From: an uncultured Sphingomonadaceae bacterium
GTDB lineage: Bacteria; Pseudomonadota; Alphaproteobacteria; Sphingomonadales; Sphingomonadaceae
Length of the DNA stretch: 64,000 nt
Assembly: GCA_947488625.1 (NCBI GenBank)
Contig: CANKZR010000001.1
Location: 310,001-374,000, forward strand
Direction: 5' to 3'
Both the position numbers and the translations under genes were made by a program. This document shows positions 43,138 to 51,549 of the stretch, in pieces. Below the pieces are notes generated by a model, which was not told the origin of the DNA, did not search any database, and saw nothing but the letters and a program-made list of their open reading frames with translations. Every line of letters starts with the position of its first letter. Positions within the stretch are counted from its first letter, which is position 1.

Positions 43138-43401
43138 TTAGGTATCAACTATTTGCATGGTCCCGATTTCCGCTTCGATCATGAAGCCTTCTTTCCCTGT
43201 CAGGCGGTAGGCAGCTGCCTTGCTGATATCCTCCAGGCTGTCACCCGGCTGGATCACGATGAACACCCCTAGCTCTTCAAAGGCATGTTCCGGATAATCG
43301 AGTAGGTGGTTTCGCTGGGCTGCCAGCCGCTCTCTCAAAGTTGGATCAAGCGGGGAAGACAGCGCGCAGGCCATCTCCTCCGCCGTGCGGAATACAAGCA
43401 T
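43138..43401 (-). CDS. Small protein, unknown
   Basis: The 87-aa acidic protein begins MLVFRTAEEMACAL and contains LRERLAAQRNHLLDYPEHAFEELGVFIVIQPGDSLEDI. AAGGA lies eight bases before the ATG at 43401; the possible upstream ATG at 43422 falls in a terminator T-run. No domain recognised. It lies downstream of the lycopene-cyclase-like gene beyond a terminator. Confidence 0.65.
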   Translation of the reverse strand: MLVFRTAEEMACALSSPLDPTLRERLAAQRNHLLDYPEHAFEELGVFIVIQPGDSLEDISKAAAYRLTGKEGFMIEAEIGTMQIVDT

Positions 43402-43420
43402 TGTGAAATTCCTTTCGGGC

Positions 43421-43454
43421 AAAGAAAAAGCCCACGGAGGTCATCCGAGGGCTT
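43421..43454 (-). terminator. Terminator after the lycopene-cyclase-like gene
   Basis: On the minus strand AAGCCC pairs with GGGCTT, extended by CGGA/TCCG around a five-base loop, followed by TTTCTTT. Confidence 0.75.
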
Positions 43455-43584
43455 GGTGGGGGGGAGGGGGCGGCAAGGTTGCCTAACTCATATAAGATAC
43501 CCGAATTTTCTCATCTTCATCCGGATTGATTTGCGACAGACTTTCAAGGTGATCCAGGTAATCCCTGTTCAGGCCTCTCCCCGC

Positions 43585-44400
43585 TCACAATCGAGCGACA
43601 GCATCCCAGGCCGAAGTTCTGAACGCACTGACTACCATCCCGTCAAGATAGGCTGGTAGTGGTTGCTCAGGGTTCGAACTGTTCAAGCCGTTCTCAGCAT
43701 GGAATCTGGGCGATACGTATGTGCGGTTTTCGCCAACCAATCTGATACCGTTCGAATCGAAGGGCAATATCTCTGTGCCGTCGGGCTCTTGTTCTTGTTC
43801 GGGCCGTACATACGATACCCTCAGAAGGTTTTTGCTTAATGGGATATACTGCAAGAATCGCCCGAAGTGCGGTGGTGTCAGGGTTGCGTCACGAAGGACC
43901 GGGACATCGAGACCATGCGGTTGATCAAGCGAGTAGTCCCTGGCGATAATTTCGGTTCCTCCGGCTTCCAGGCTCTTGCTGTTTTTCCTTGCCCGGGTAT
44001 CGATTAGGAGTTCCGCATCGATCCTCTGTCCGTTTTCCATCACCACATGGGACGCACCAACTTCGGCAATCTTGCCGGTGCTTACAAACTGACCTGGCCC
44101 TAGACTATCGAAGAGTTCCGCGTGTATTTGCTCCGGTGCCAGAAGAGAAACCGTCCCTGCGATGAGGGTTGGGCCTTCGGGCATCGAGAGATAGAAACTG
44201 CTCCATCGGCGAGCGATCAGCGGCTCGAGAAGCCAGCGATGGCAATCCGGCACTGCACTTTCGCAGAATGGCAGGGATGGGGCCTTACCAAACCCCTCCC
44301 CAACGTTGATAAGCAGGAATTCGTGACCTGGGTGCTGCTTGCGAATGGTGAGCGACACTAGGCTCCCGGTCAAACCGTCGCTAAGTACGACAATACGCAA
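43585..44400 (-). CDS. Degenerate lycopene cyclase (CrtY)-like protein
   Basis: The 271-aa protein resembles lycopene beta-cyclase in its middle and end: LLAPEQIHAEL, AELLIDTRA where CrtY has its DxRG-type motif, and SLDQPHGLDVPVLRDATLTPPHFGRFLQYIPLSKNLLRVSYV. True CrtY proteins are about 380-390 residues and open with a GGGLAG dinucleotide motif; here the N-terminus reads VVLSDGLTGSLVSL without the glycine set, so FAD/NAD binding is questionable. It may be a decaying or repurposed paralogue. It is island cargo next to a LuxR-type regulator, with no other carotenoid genes nearby. Confidence 0.6.
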   Translation of the reverse strand: MRIVVLSDGLTGSLVSLTIRKQHPGHEFLLINVGEGFGKAPSLPFCESAVPDCHRWLLEPLIARRWSSFYLSMPEGPTLIAGTVSLLAPEQIHAELFDSLGPGQFVSTGKIAEVGASHVVMENGQRIDAELLIDTRARKNSKSLEAGGTEIIARDYSLDQPHGLDVPVLRDATLTPPHFGRFLQYIPLSKNLLRVSYVRPEQEQEPDGTEILPFDSNGIRLVGENRTYVSPRFHAENGLNSSNPEQPLPAYLDGMVVSAFRTSAWDAVARL

Positions 44401-44491
44401 TTACATGCACCTCAACGATTATTGTCACGACCGGGAACGCGGAACGTCTCTGAAATGCGGCAGCTCCCCCGTCCGGTTTGCCGCTGTCAGG

Positions 44492-45217
44492 TCAGGAATT
44501 CCCGGGTGATGGCATTCCCGGATCAGAAAACGTGTCCAGTCTAAATCCAGCTCGCGCCGCCATCACTGCCGCGCGCGTCCGATTGGAAACCTGCAACTTG
44601 GCGAGCAGGGCGCGAACGCGCATTTTCACTGTGTTCTCCGCAATATGTTCGCGATTGGCGATCTCCTTGTTGGAAAGACCCTCCGATAGCAGCCGCAAGA
44701 GGTACATTTGAGCACCTGTCAGACCGGCCGACTTGATATGGCCAACGTCGGTAGACCTGATGGTTTCGCAGAACTGGTCCACGAAGACGCGGCGCCGGTT
44801 TGCTGCAAGCCGCGCAAGGTGAGCGAGATCGCCGCGCGAAACATCGAAAGGGATCAGGGATACATTTGCCCCAAGGTCCATCAGCCTGGAGAAAAACGTA
44901 CTGTGCCGGTCACGGGCCATGACGAGCCAGTTTCGGTCGCACATGTATTCCATGAGTTCGATATCTCTATCGGCGTGGGTGTCACCCTCGGACGGCTCGA
45001 TATACAAAATGGCATTGCATCCATTCCGGCGCGCCCCGAGTGACTCAAGGGTCGTCGCATTATGAACAGCTTCAACACCAGCTTCCAGCAAACCATCCTG
45101 GACCGCCTCGCGCATGAAGCGCTCACGACACACAACGGAGACGCAAATCTCGTCTGGTCTACCTGCCGGCGTTCGCTCGTCCAAATCGTCAAACAGTTCA
45201 TTGCGAACGATTTTCAT
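44492..45217 (-). CDS. LuxR-type transcriptional regulator with atypical receiver-like domain
   Basis: The 241-aa protein ends in a NarL/LuxR HTH: LTGAQMYLLRLLSEGLSNKEIANREHIAENTVKMRVRALLAKLQVSNRTRAAV. The N-terminal 140 residues look like a receiver fold (VSVVCRERFMREAV, AILYIEPSEGD, LGANVSLIPFDVSRGDL) but the phospho-accepting Asp position reads Glu-Pro, so it is probably not phosphorylated. It is encoded upstream of, and divergent from, the pilus operon; two similar palindromes in the gap may be its sites. Confidence 0.85.
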   Translation of the reverse strand: MKIVRNELFDDLDERTPAGRPDEICVSVVCRERFMREAVQDGLLEAGVEAVHNATTLESLGARRNGCNAILYIEPSEGDTHADRDIELMEYMCDRNWLVMARDRHSTFFSRLMDLGANVSLIPFDVSRGDLAHLARLAANRRRVFVDQFCETIRSTDVGHIKSAGLTGAQMYLLRLLSEGLSNKEIANREHIAENTVKMRVRALLAKLQVSNRTRAAVMAARAGFRLDTFSDPGMPSPGNS

Positions 45218-45291
45218 TCGGAATTCCCCCCAGTTTATCGCTCCTTAACGAAGTCGATACTGATGCAATCCGTCAATCTCGCTATCATGTT

Positions 45292-45303
45292 ACACTTTAG
45301 TGT
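45292..45303. promoter_or_regulatory. Palindrome ACACTTTAGTGT, candidate operator
   Basis: Located 75 bases upstream of the LuxR-type gene. ACAC and GTGT are inverted around CTTTAG-type centre shared with 45661-45672. Confidence 0.45.
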
Positions 45304-45660
45304 GACGCCCCGGTATCGATATGCCTTGATTAACGAAACTCGAATCAATTTATTGTTATTGAGGGATTAATTCAATTTCTTCATATTTTCAACAGAACAT
45401 GGTGTTTCCGTTTCTTTTTGAGACACGGTATTACGCTTCAGGGTACGGCCTCTCGGAAATGCTCTTAGACTCAATATCTTGGTAGTACCTTCGGGTTGGC
45501 GAGCAACGATCATATCGTTCTGCACCGCGGTTGCATGAAGCGCCAAGATGCTTCGAGGATACGCAGCAAAAACCTTATCGGATTGCGAATGTTCGACCGC
45601 AAGAGAGCATTGATTCGTCGAGAAGGTGTGTCTCTGAATCTCTAATAGGTTGTGATCTTC

Positions 45661-45672
45661 ACTCTTTAGAGT
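45661..45672. promoter_or_regulatory. Palindrome ACTCTTTAGAGT, candidate operator
   Basis: Located about 300 bases upstream of the pilin gene. It fits the same pattern, ACWCTTTAGWGT, as the site near the regulator. Confidence 0.45.
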
Positions 45673-45974
45673 GTGCGAACTGACTTAAGTGCGAGTTCAG
45701 GACCCGAAGGTTGCAAACAACCCCTCTTCTTTGATTCTGCAGTCGCAAATTCGTCTGCGTAACACGCTGATTTGATGGTTAATAATACCTTTACCACTGC
45801 TGGGGTTCGTTCGGTCGGATGTATATTCGAAGCCGAGGGATGCAGCACGGCCCGTTAATATAATGGGGAGGCATCAGGATGGATTTCGGTTCCAGGCTTG
45901 ATGCAAATTTCCGGTCGCACGCGAGCATGCCAATTCTCTCGTTGACGTTCACTTCACACAATTGGAGAATATTG

Positions 45975-46508
45975 ATGAAAACTCTTACTAAGCTCGCCAT
46001 CGCAGCCGCCGTTCCGGCACTGGCATATGCGGCTCCGGCATCCGCGCAGGTTATGGAAGCTTCCGATACTTTCGTGGTAAACCTCGAGGGTTCCGTGGAT
46101 AGCGTTTGTGAATTGCTGCCCAACGGCTCGACCACTTTCGACGTCGATATGACAGATTTCGGTAATCAAGGCGCACTCGCGATCGCCTACAATTGCAATT
46201 CGCCCTATGCTGTTTACCTGGAGTCGGCGAACGGTGGCATGCTGAACACCACGAGCAGTGGCGTCGTCAACATTCCCTACGATGTCGAAGCGGTTGTACT
46301 GAATGTGGGAAGCGTCAATATCAGCTCGACAGCAATGAACGGTAGCCAGCAGGAACTCGTTAGAGAGACTAGCTGGACCAACATGTTCAACAATGGCGGT
46401 ATTGCTGGCGGCAATATTGATCTCAACTTTTCTGGCATCCTGGACCAGTGGGCAGTTGCCGGTGACTATGAAGACACGCTGACGATTACTCTCGCCGCCG
46501 AATTTTAA
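45975..46508 (+). CDS. Spore coat U (SCPU)-domain pilin, CsuA/B-like major subunit
   Basis: The 177-aa protein has a signal peptide (MKTLTKLAIAAAVPALAYAAPASAQ) and a beta-rich mature domain with a C45-C74 pair (SVDSVCELLP, IAYNCNSPYAV) and a closing DTLTITLAAEF strand, the donor-strand-type subunit pattern of archaic chaperone-usher pili. It is the first gene of the operon. A possible upstream start at 45879 adds non-signal residues and is rejected. A hairpin follows the stop, which would favour higher pilin output than downstream genes. Confidence 0.85.
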   Translation: MKTLTKLAIAAAVPALAYAAPASAQVMEASDTFVVNLEGSVDSVCELLPNGSTTFDVDMTDFGNQGALAIAYNCNSPYAVYLESANGGMLNTTSSGVVNIPYDVEAVVLNVGSVNISSTAMNGSQQELVRETSWTNMFNNGGIAGGNIDLNFSGILDQWAVAGDYEDTLTITLAAEF

Positions 46509-46530
46509 TCGAGTGATCTGAAATTATGGC

Positions 46531-46562
46531 GACCGGGGGCTGGTAATTTGGTCCCCGGTCGT
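46531..46562 (+). terminator. Hairpin between pilin and chaperone genes (attenuator)
   Basis: CGACCGGGG and CCCCGGTCG form a 9-bp stem with a 14-base loop, followed by a T-containing but interrupted tract. It is probably a partial terminator or mRNA-stabilising hairpin. Confidence 0.6.
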
Positions 46563-46593
46563 TATCGTTTCCAGACTTAGGGGGTGCGGGATT

Positions 46594-47358
46594 ATGTTCA
46601 AACTGCTATCAGCGGTCGCTATTGCGGCGTTTGCATTTTTTCTTGGAACTCCGGAGCGTGCTCTCGCCTACGATCTCAGGCCGATCATTATTCAGCTTGC
46701 TCCGACCGGTGCAGGCTCCAGCGGTACGGTGCTCATTACAAACAGTCACGAAGAGCCGATAGCCATAGAGGCGCGTGCCTATCTTCGTATTCAAAACCCT
46801 GACGGTACGGAAGAACGTATACCGGAAGACGAAGACATCATTATTACGCCGCCTCAGATGGTTATCGCTCCAGGCAGCAGCCAAGCGGTAAGAGTTCGCT
46901 GGGTAGGTGATCCCAATCCGGACCGCGAATTGACGTTTCGTCTGGTAACCGAACAGCTGCCGATCCGTCTTGCTACTGAAAGCGGTGCTGAAACCACAGC
47001 CAACCTTTCCTTTGCCTATCGGTACGAGGCCGCGCTCTACATTGTTCCCCCGGAGTCGCGTCCGGCTGCCCGTATCACTCGCGCCGAACCGGTTCTGGAT
47101 GAAACCGGCACACAATGGCTCGAACTCGATATTGCCAGCGAGGGAACGCGGCGCGCTATCCTGGAAGGGCCTGCCTTGTCGATCTCGACATCGGGCAGCT
47201 CGTCCCCATTGCTACTCGAAGGCGAAGCGGTGCAGCCGCTGGTCGGCCTCAACATTCTGTCTGGCGGATATCGCACTGTACGCGTGGCATGGCCCGAAGG
47301 TTTGGCCGTCGGTCCGGTCGAGGCAGAATTACAGACCAGTTACACCGTCTTCCAGTAA
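46594..47358 (+). CDS. Periplasmic pilus chaperone (PapD/CsuC-like)
   Basis: The 254-aa protein has a signal peptide ending near RALAY, an N-terminal Ig-like domain (SSGTVLITNSHEEPIAIEARAYLR, then IAPGSSQAVRVRWVG and LTFRLVTEQLPI) and a second domain ending VEAELQTSYTVFQ. These are the G1-strand and hinge features of PapD-type chaperones, which cap pilins in the periplasm before handing them to the usher. Confidence 0.9.
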   Translation: MFKLLSAVAIAAFAFFLGTPERALAYDLRPIIIQLAPTGAGSSGTVLITNSHEEPIAIEARAYLRIQNPDGTEERIPEDEDIIITPPQMVIAPGSSQAVRVRWVGDPNPDRELTFRLVTEQLPIRLATESGAETTANLSFAYRYEAALYIVPPESRPAARITRAEPVLDETGTQWLELDIASEGTRRAILEGPALSISTSGSSSPLLLEGEAVQPLVGLNILSGGYRTVRVAWPEGLAVGPVEAELQTSYTVFQ

Positions 47359-47373
47359 AAGTGGCGGCGGATC

Positions 47374-50004
47374 ATGGAGACCCGGCCCTCAAAGCGGCTA
47401 TCCGTATTTCTGGTACTGATACTGCTGAAGCCCACAACAGCTTTCGCTTTGCAACAGGATACGGTCTGGGGACCGAGCGAAGTTGACGGAGACGAGAACA
47501 CACAGACCGATCCGGCGGGTGAAACGCCCGATCCACGCCCGGAAGCTCCGGCCGACAACCGGTCAATCGATGAAATCTACCGTGACATTTTCGGTCGCGA
47601 TCGCCCACCAGCAGTGGAAGACATCTATCCGGTCTTCATAGATGGTGTGAACGTAGGGCAATATCGTGTCCGTCCCGACGAGGCCGACCGGGATGGGGCG
47701 ATAGAGGGTCGCTTTGTTTCAAATGTCTTGGCGGATCTGACCCTAGGGGAAACGCGCACGGCTCTGCTGCAGCAAAGCGAGCAGGAAAACGTCACCTTCG
47801 CCGAACTTACAGATGCGGGGCTTTCGACCCGCTTCGATGCCAATTCCCTGTCGTTGCATATCGACATTCCGCTGGATGTTCGCGGCGTGCGAAATCTTGA
47901 TTTGCGGAGCCTAAGGACGCAGCCAAACCTTGCACTGGTGAACCAGGCCGATTTTTCTGCCTACCTCTCCGTGCGTACGGGCGTCGCGCTGGTGCAGCAT
48001 TCGCGCGTCAAAGGGGCAGGCTTCGATGATCTCGTTACGGCGATGGATCTTGCCGTTAACTTCAAGGGTTTCGTGCTGGAGGCCGAGCTGGACTACGACG
48101 ACAGCCGTGCAAACGGCTGGGAGCGGGGCGATGTCAGGCTGACATATGACAATCTCGACAATCTCATTCGCTTCGAGGCCGGTGACCTTTCGATCGGGCG
48201 CCGGCCATCGCAGGGAACCCCACGGATCGGCGGCATTGCAGCCTTTCGCAACTATGGCATTGATCCCTATCGCAACATACGTCCTGTACCGTCGCAAAGC
48301 TTCGTGCTGGAGCAGCCTGCTCGCGTCGAATTGCTGCTGAACGGCGCGCCACTTCGTACATTCGATCTCCAGTCGGGCAATTACAACCTGCGCAATTTCT
48401 CTCTGGTCCCCTCGGCTGCAAATGACATCGAGCTTCGCGTTACCTATGCCAGTGGCGAGACCGAGATCCTGCTGTTCCCGGCATTCTTCGACCTGGACTT
48501 GCTCGCACCGGGTCTTTTCGACTTCGCCGTAAACCTCGGCCTCCCGTACAGCGACGGTGACGGGAAGCGCGTTTACGATGACGGCGATTACAATGGGATA
48601 GGTTTCGCCAGATATGGCTTCAGTTCAACACTGAGTGCCGGGGTAAACTGGCAGGGGAACAAGGATTTCGATACGGTCGGAGCCGATGTCGTGTGGGCAT
48701 CGCCGGTTGGCACATTCGGCATCAATGCCTCCACCAACATCCGTGCGCCCGGCGTGGATAGCAGTCAACTTACCGTTCAATATCGCTGGCGGGACACGGA
48801 TCGCGAGCGGGACCGCTCGGTTGATGCGCTGGTCAGCCTTACCGGCGAGGACTACCGGACCTTAAATCAGCTTTTCGGCAGCAACACGATTGCGCGGCAA
48901 GTTCGAGTTCGTGCGGGCCAGAACATGGGGGAGCGTGGACGCGTCCAGCTCTTTGCGGGGTATGATCGCGATCGCGAAGGGCCGGCAGAGCGCTGGTATG
49001 CAGGCTTTAATTACAGTCATCAGTTTCGCTTCGGTTCGCTATCTCTCGGTCTGGAATACCAGAAAGACGATACCGAAAGCGTGGTTGCCCGGGTCGCCTT
49101 CTCCATACCCCTGGGCCGGGCACGCCTCAGCGGCAACGCTGTTACAGACGACAATGCTCTGCGGCTGGATTACAGCGTCCCCACCCCGTCGGGCGTCGGC
49201 GGTCTGGGTTACAGTGCCGGTATAGAGCGCCGTGACGGTTCCGATCGGCAGTTCGCGCGCCTGAATTACAACGCCAACCGGTTTGAAGCTTCCATCGCGC
49301 AGCGCGCGGAGAATTATCTGAGCGACCGCTCTCGACAGGATCTGAGAACCGAACTCACGGTCGGCACAGCGATTGTGATGGCAGATGGCCATGTCGGTCT
49401 TGGCAGGCCGGTAAGAAACAGTTTCGCTATGATCGAACCGCGCAGCGGCGCTGACGACTTCAACATCGCGGTCGAACCCCGCACTGGCTTCGCATCGACC
49501 GAAACCCGTTACTCGGCATATAGCGGTTCGTTAGGCCCTGCAGTCGTGCCTTCGCTGGTTGCCTACTTCAACCGTTCGCTCCAGGTCGATGCCCCCGACG
49601 CCCCGGCGGGCATTTCGATCGGCGGGCAGGTTTATTCCGTTCGCCCCGGGTATCGCTCAGGCTACTACATTCCGGTCGGCGATGATGCCAATGTCTCTAT
49701 CGTCGGAAATATGGTAGACCATAGCGGAAAGCCCATCGCGTATGCTGTTGGCCTGGTCGAGAAGATCGGCGGAGGCGGCGAGGATGATCCGGGACAAGTA
49801 TTTACCAATGCGAGCGGGCGGTTCTTTATCGAGGGCGTCGAAGCAGGCGAAAGCTATCGCGTCGTACTTACTGTTGAGGGTACTTCTGTCACACAGACCA
49901 TCGATGTTCCGGAAGATCTGAGCGGAATTTATACTTTGGAAGAACCGCTCTCTCTTGATGTCGAAGTCTCCACACCTACCGAGGATGAGGAAAACGTCTC
50001 ATGA
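47374..50004 (+). CDS. Outer-membrane fimbrial usher (CsuD-like)
   Basis: The 876-aa protein has a signal peptide, an acidic N-terminal segment (EIYRDIFGRDRP), a periplasmic gate domain (YPVFIDGVNVGQYRV), a 24-strand barrel region (many alternating aromatic strands; RIGGIAAFRNYGIDPYRNIRPVPSQSFVLEQPARVELLLNG) and a C-terminal domain ending in an acidic tail. The plug/handle sequences and FFDLDLLAPGLFDFAVNLG are usher-like. It is 15 bases after the chaperone stop. Confidence 0.92.
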   Translation: METRPSKRLSVFLVLILLKPTTAFALQQDTVWGPSEVDGDENTQTDPAGETPDPRPEAPADNRSIDEIYRDIFGRDRPPAVEDIYPVFIDGVNVGQYRVRPDEADRDGAIEGRFVSNVLADLTLGETRTALLQQSEQENVTFAELTDAGLSTRFDANSLSLHIDIPLDVRGVRNLDLRSLRTQPNLALVNQADFSAYLSVRTGVALVQHSRVKGAGFDDLVTAMDLAVNFKGFVLEAELDYDDSRANGWERGDVRLTYDNLDNLIRFEAGDLSIGRRPSQGTPRIGGIAAFRNYGIDPYRNIRPVPSQSFVLEQPARVELLLNGAPLRTFDLQSGNYNLRNFSLVPSAANDIELRVTYASGETEILLFPAFFDLDLLAPGLFDFAVNLGLPYSDGDGKRVYDDGDYNGIGFARYGFSSTLSAGVNWQGNKDFDTVGADVVWASPVGTFGINASTNIRAPGVDSSQLTVQYRWRDTDRERDRSVDALVSLTGEDYRTLNQLFGSNTIARQVRVRAGQNMGERGRVQLFAGYDRDREGPAERWYAGFNYSHQFRFGSLSLGLEYQKDDTESVVARVAFSIPLGRARLSGNAVTDDNALRLDYSVPTPSGVGGLGYSAGIERRDGSDRQFARLNYNANRFEASIAQRAENYLSDRSRQDLRTELTVGTAIVMADGHVGLGRPVRNSFAMIEPRSGADDFNIAVEPRTGFASTETRYSAYSGSLGPAVVPSLVAYFNRSLQVDAPDAPAGISIGGQVYSVRPGYRSGYYIPVGDDANVSIVGNMVDHSGKPIAYAVGLVEKIGGGGEDDPGQVFTNASGRFFIEGVEAGESYRVVLTVEGTSVTQTIDVPEDLSGIYTLEEPLSLDVEVSTPTEDEENVS

Positions 50005-50945
50005 AGATACTGAAAAGTGCAACGGGGGTGGTCTTCGCTGCGTCGGCCATGGCGTTTGGTGGAATTGCTCAGGCGCAGGAAGAGTCCTTGTCCAACGGAC
50101 CGTGCGAACTAGAACTGACTGGCGACACAAGCATCGAATGGCGCGGACTGTATGGGCGTGGCTACGAAGTGACAGGTCAGCAGCAGGAATTCGAAACGCT
50201 TGGCGTCACGGTGCGTCATCAGGGCGAGGCGTGTGAATATTTTCTTGTCGCAACGCCCAATTCGGCAGGTCCAGACAATGTCCTGCTCGGAGCTGGTGAT
50301 CAACTTTACTGGGACTTGCTAAGTCAGACCAGCGGACCGTCGATCGTGAGCCAGGATTTCTTCGGTTCGCTCGATACACAATTGCGTGGAGCGTTCGGAC
50401 CGGGAATAAACGGCCAGCCCATCATGCTCTACTTCACGATACCCCCGGGGCAATTCGTGCGGGGCGGATATTACGACGGACAGCTATTGGTCAGGCTATT
50501 CCGCGATGATGGAGCTACGCCGGAGCTCGTCAGCGAATTGCCCGTCGCCTTGATCGCGCCAGTGGCCTCGATACTGAAGGTCCGAGCGGACGAATTCGTT
50601 GGAGGAGCCCGGGAAGCCACGATAGATCTCGGCGACCTGACTGTTCCCTCCACACGGACCGTGAATTTCGATCTGGTGAGCAATGCTACTGTCGAGGTCA
50701 GCTTCGATTCGCGCAACGGAGGTCTTCTGGCGCATGAATTCGGTGCTCCAGGCGTCCCTTACGACCTACGATTGAACGGCACGCAGTTGTCGCTCGAGGG
50801 TCTAGCGCGGCAGCGCATCGACATGGCAGCGCCTGGCGCGAGCAGCGCTGCTGAAGTCGAGATCGCCATTAGCCAGATTCCCGGTCGCCTGGCTGCAGGA
50901 CGATATTCGGACAGCCTGACCATCACGTTCGTAGCGGACCCCTGA
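50001..50945 (+). CDS. SCPU-domain tip protein/adhesin (CsuE-like)
   Basis: The 314-aa secreted protein has two SCPU-like halves: the first with C35/C78 (NGPCELELTGDTS, HQGEACEYFLVATP), the second ending ISQIPGRLAAGRYSDSLTITFVADP, the donor-strand-complemented end that attaches to the pilus. In Csu pili the last two-domain subunit is the tip adhesin; its ligand cannot be inferred. The ATG overlaps the usher stop (ATGA). Confidence 0.85.
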   Translation: MKILKSATGVVFAASAMAFGGIAQAQEESLSNGPCELELTGDTSIEWRGLYGRGYEVTGQQQEFETLGVTVRHQGEACEYFLVATPNSAGPDNVLLGAGDQLYWDLLSQTSGPSIVSQDFFGSLDTQLRGAFGPGINGQPIMLYFTIPPGQFVRGGYYDGQLLVRLFRDDGATPELVSELPVALIAPVASILKVRADEFVGGAREATIDLGDLTVPSTRTVNFDLVSNATVEVSFDSRNGGLLAHEFGAPGVPYDLRLNGTQLSLEGLARQRIDMAAPGASSAAEVEIAISQIPGRLAAGRYSDSLTITFVADP

Positions 50946-51206
50946 TCTCATATTCTTCTAACAGACCCGAACAAGGGCGGAGCATCATTGCGATCGGATC
51001 GAACGTTTATTGCTGGGCTACCAGCTGTTCGGCTGCTTGCGTCTCCCGATAACAAATTATTGACGATCCCCTCACGGACCACTTTCTCACGTTCAGGTGC
51101 GCACAGAGGTGTTAGCCCATCTGAAAACGCCCCAATCGGAACCCAAAGTCGGGATCAGCCGAACGGCCTCTACACTTGGTGCTTCGAATTGTTCTGCTGA
51201 AAGTAC

Positions 51207-51282
51207 TGGTGCCGCTTAGAGGATTCGAACCTCTGACCCCATCATTACGAATGATGTGCTCTACCAACTGAGCTAAAGCGGC
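51207..51282 (-). tRNA. tRNA-Thr (CGT anticodon)
   Basis: The minus strand folds with acceptor GCCGCTT/AAGCGGC, D arm GCTC/GAGC, anticodon stem CATCA/TGATG with loop TTCGTAA (anticodon CGT), T stem AGAGG/CCTCT, discriminator A and encoded CCA. Its 3' half is duplicated at 43066-43110. Confidence 0.95.
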
Positions 51283-51340
51283 ATTCCAGCACCGCCCCAT
51301 AGTTGCACCATCGCCCGTCGGCAACGGTGAACTGGGATGA

Positions 51341-51414
51341 TGGAGGCCCGAGCCGGAATCGAACCGGCGTGCAAGGATTTGCAGTCCTCTGCGTAACCAC
51401 TCCGCCATCGGGCC
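51341..51414 (-). tRNA. tRNA-Cys (GCA anticodon)
   Basis: The minus strand shows acceptor GGCCCGA/TCGGGCC, anticodon stem GAGGA/TCCTT with loop CTGCAAA (anticodon GCA), T stem GCCGG/CCGGC and encoded CCA. Confidence 0.95.
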
Positions 51415-51549
51415 GGAAGGGCGGCCAACTAGCGACTTGTTCGCCAGTGTGCAATGCTTTCTTCGCCAAACTGCCGGGAGCCTATCGGGAAGCTTGTGCA
51501 TTGTGGGAATGACAAGAGCGCCCTGCGCTCCTCAGGCAGCGGAAGGCAG

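Larger units (their letters stand above)
45218..45974. other. Long AT-rich gap between the regulator and the pilus operon
   Basis: The 757 bases hold no convincing gene. The stretch is clearly more AT-rich than flanking DNA and contains two related palindromes (45292-45303, 45661-45672). A Shine-Dalgarno (TTGGAG) precedes the pilin start. A long regulatory leader or the ruins of another gene are both possible. Confidence 0.6.
43066..51250. mobile_element. Probable genomic island inserted at tRNA-Thr, integrase lost
   Basis: The 8.2-kb segment between the tRNA-Thr fragment and the intact tRNA-Thr gene holds a small unknown gene, a lycopene-cyclase-like gene, a LuxR-type regulator and a four-gene chaperone-usher operon, with an AT-richer spacer at 45.2-46.0 kb. 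No integrase or transposase remains. Local duplication of the tRNA without horizontal transfer is the alternative. Confidence 0.55.

Noticed and set aside
45062-45370. Plus-strand ORF opposite the LuxR-type gene
   Set aside because: It is antisense to the N-terminal part of a well-supported regulator and has no recognisable features.
50988-51200. 70-aa plus-strand frame after the tip adhesin gene
   Set aside because: No Shine-Dalgarno, no domain, and Ser/Arg-rich composition; treated as non-coding spacer.
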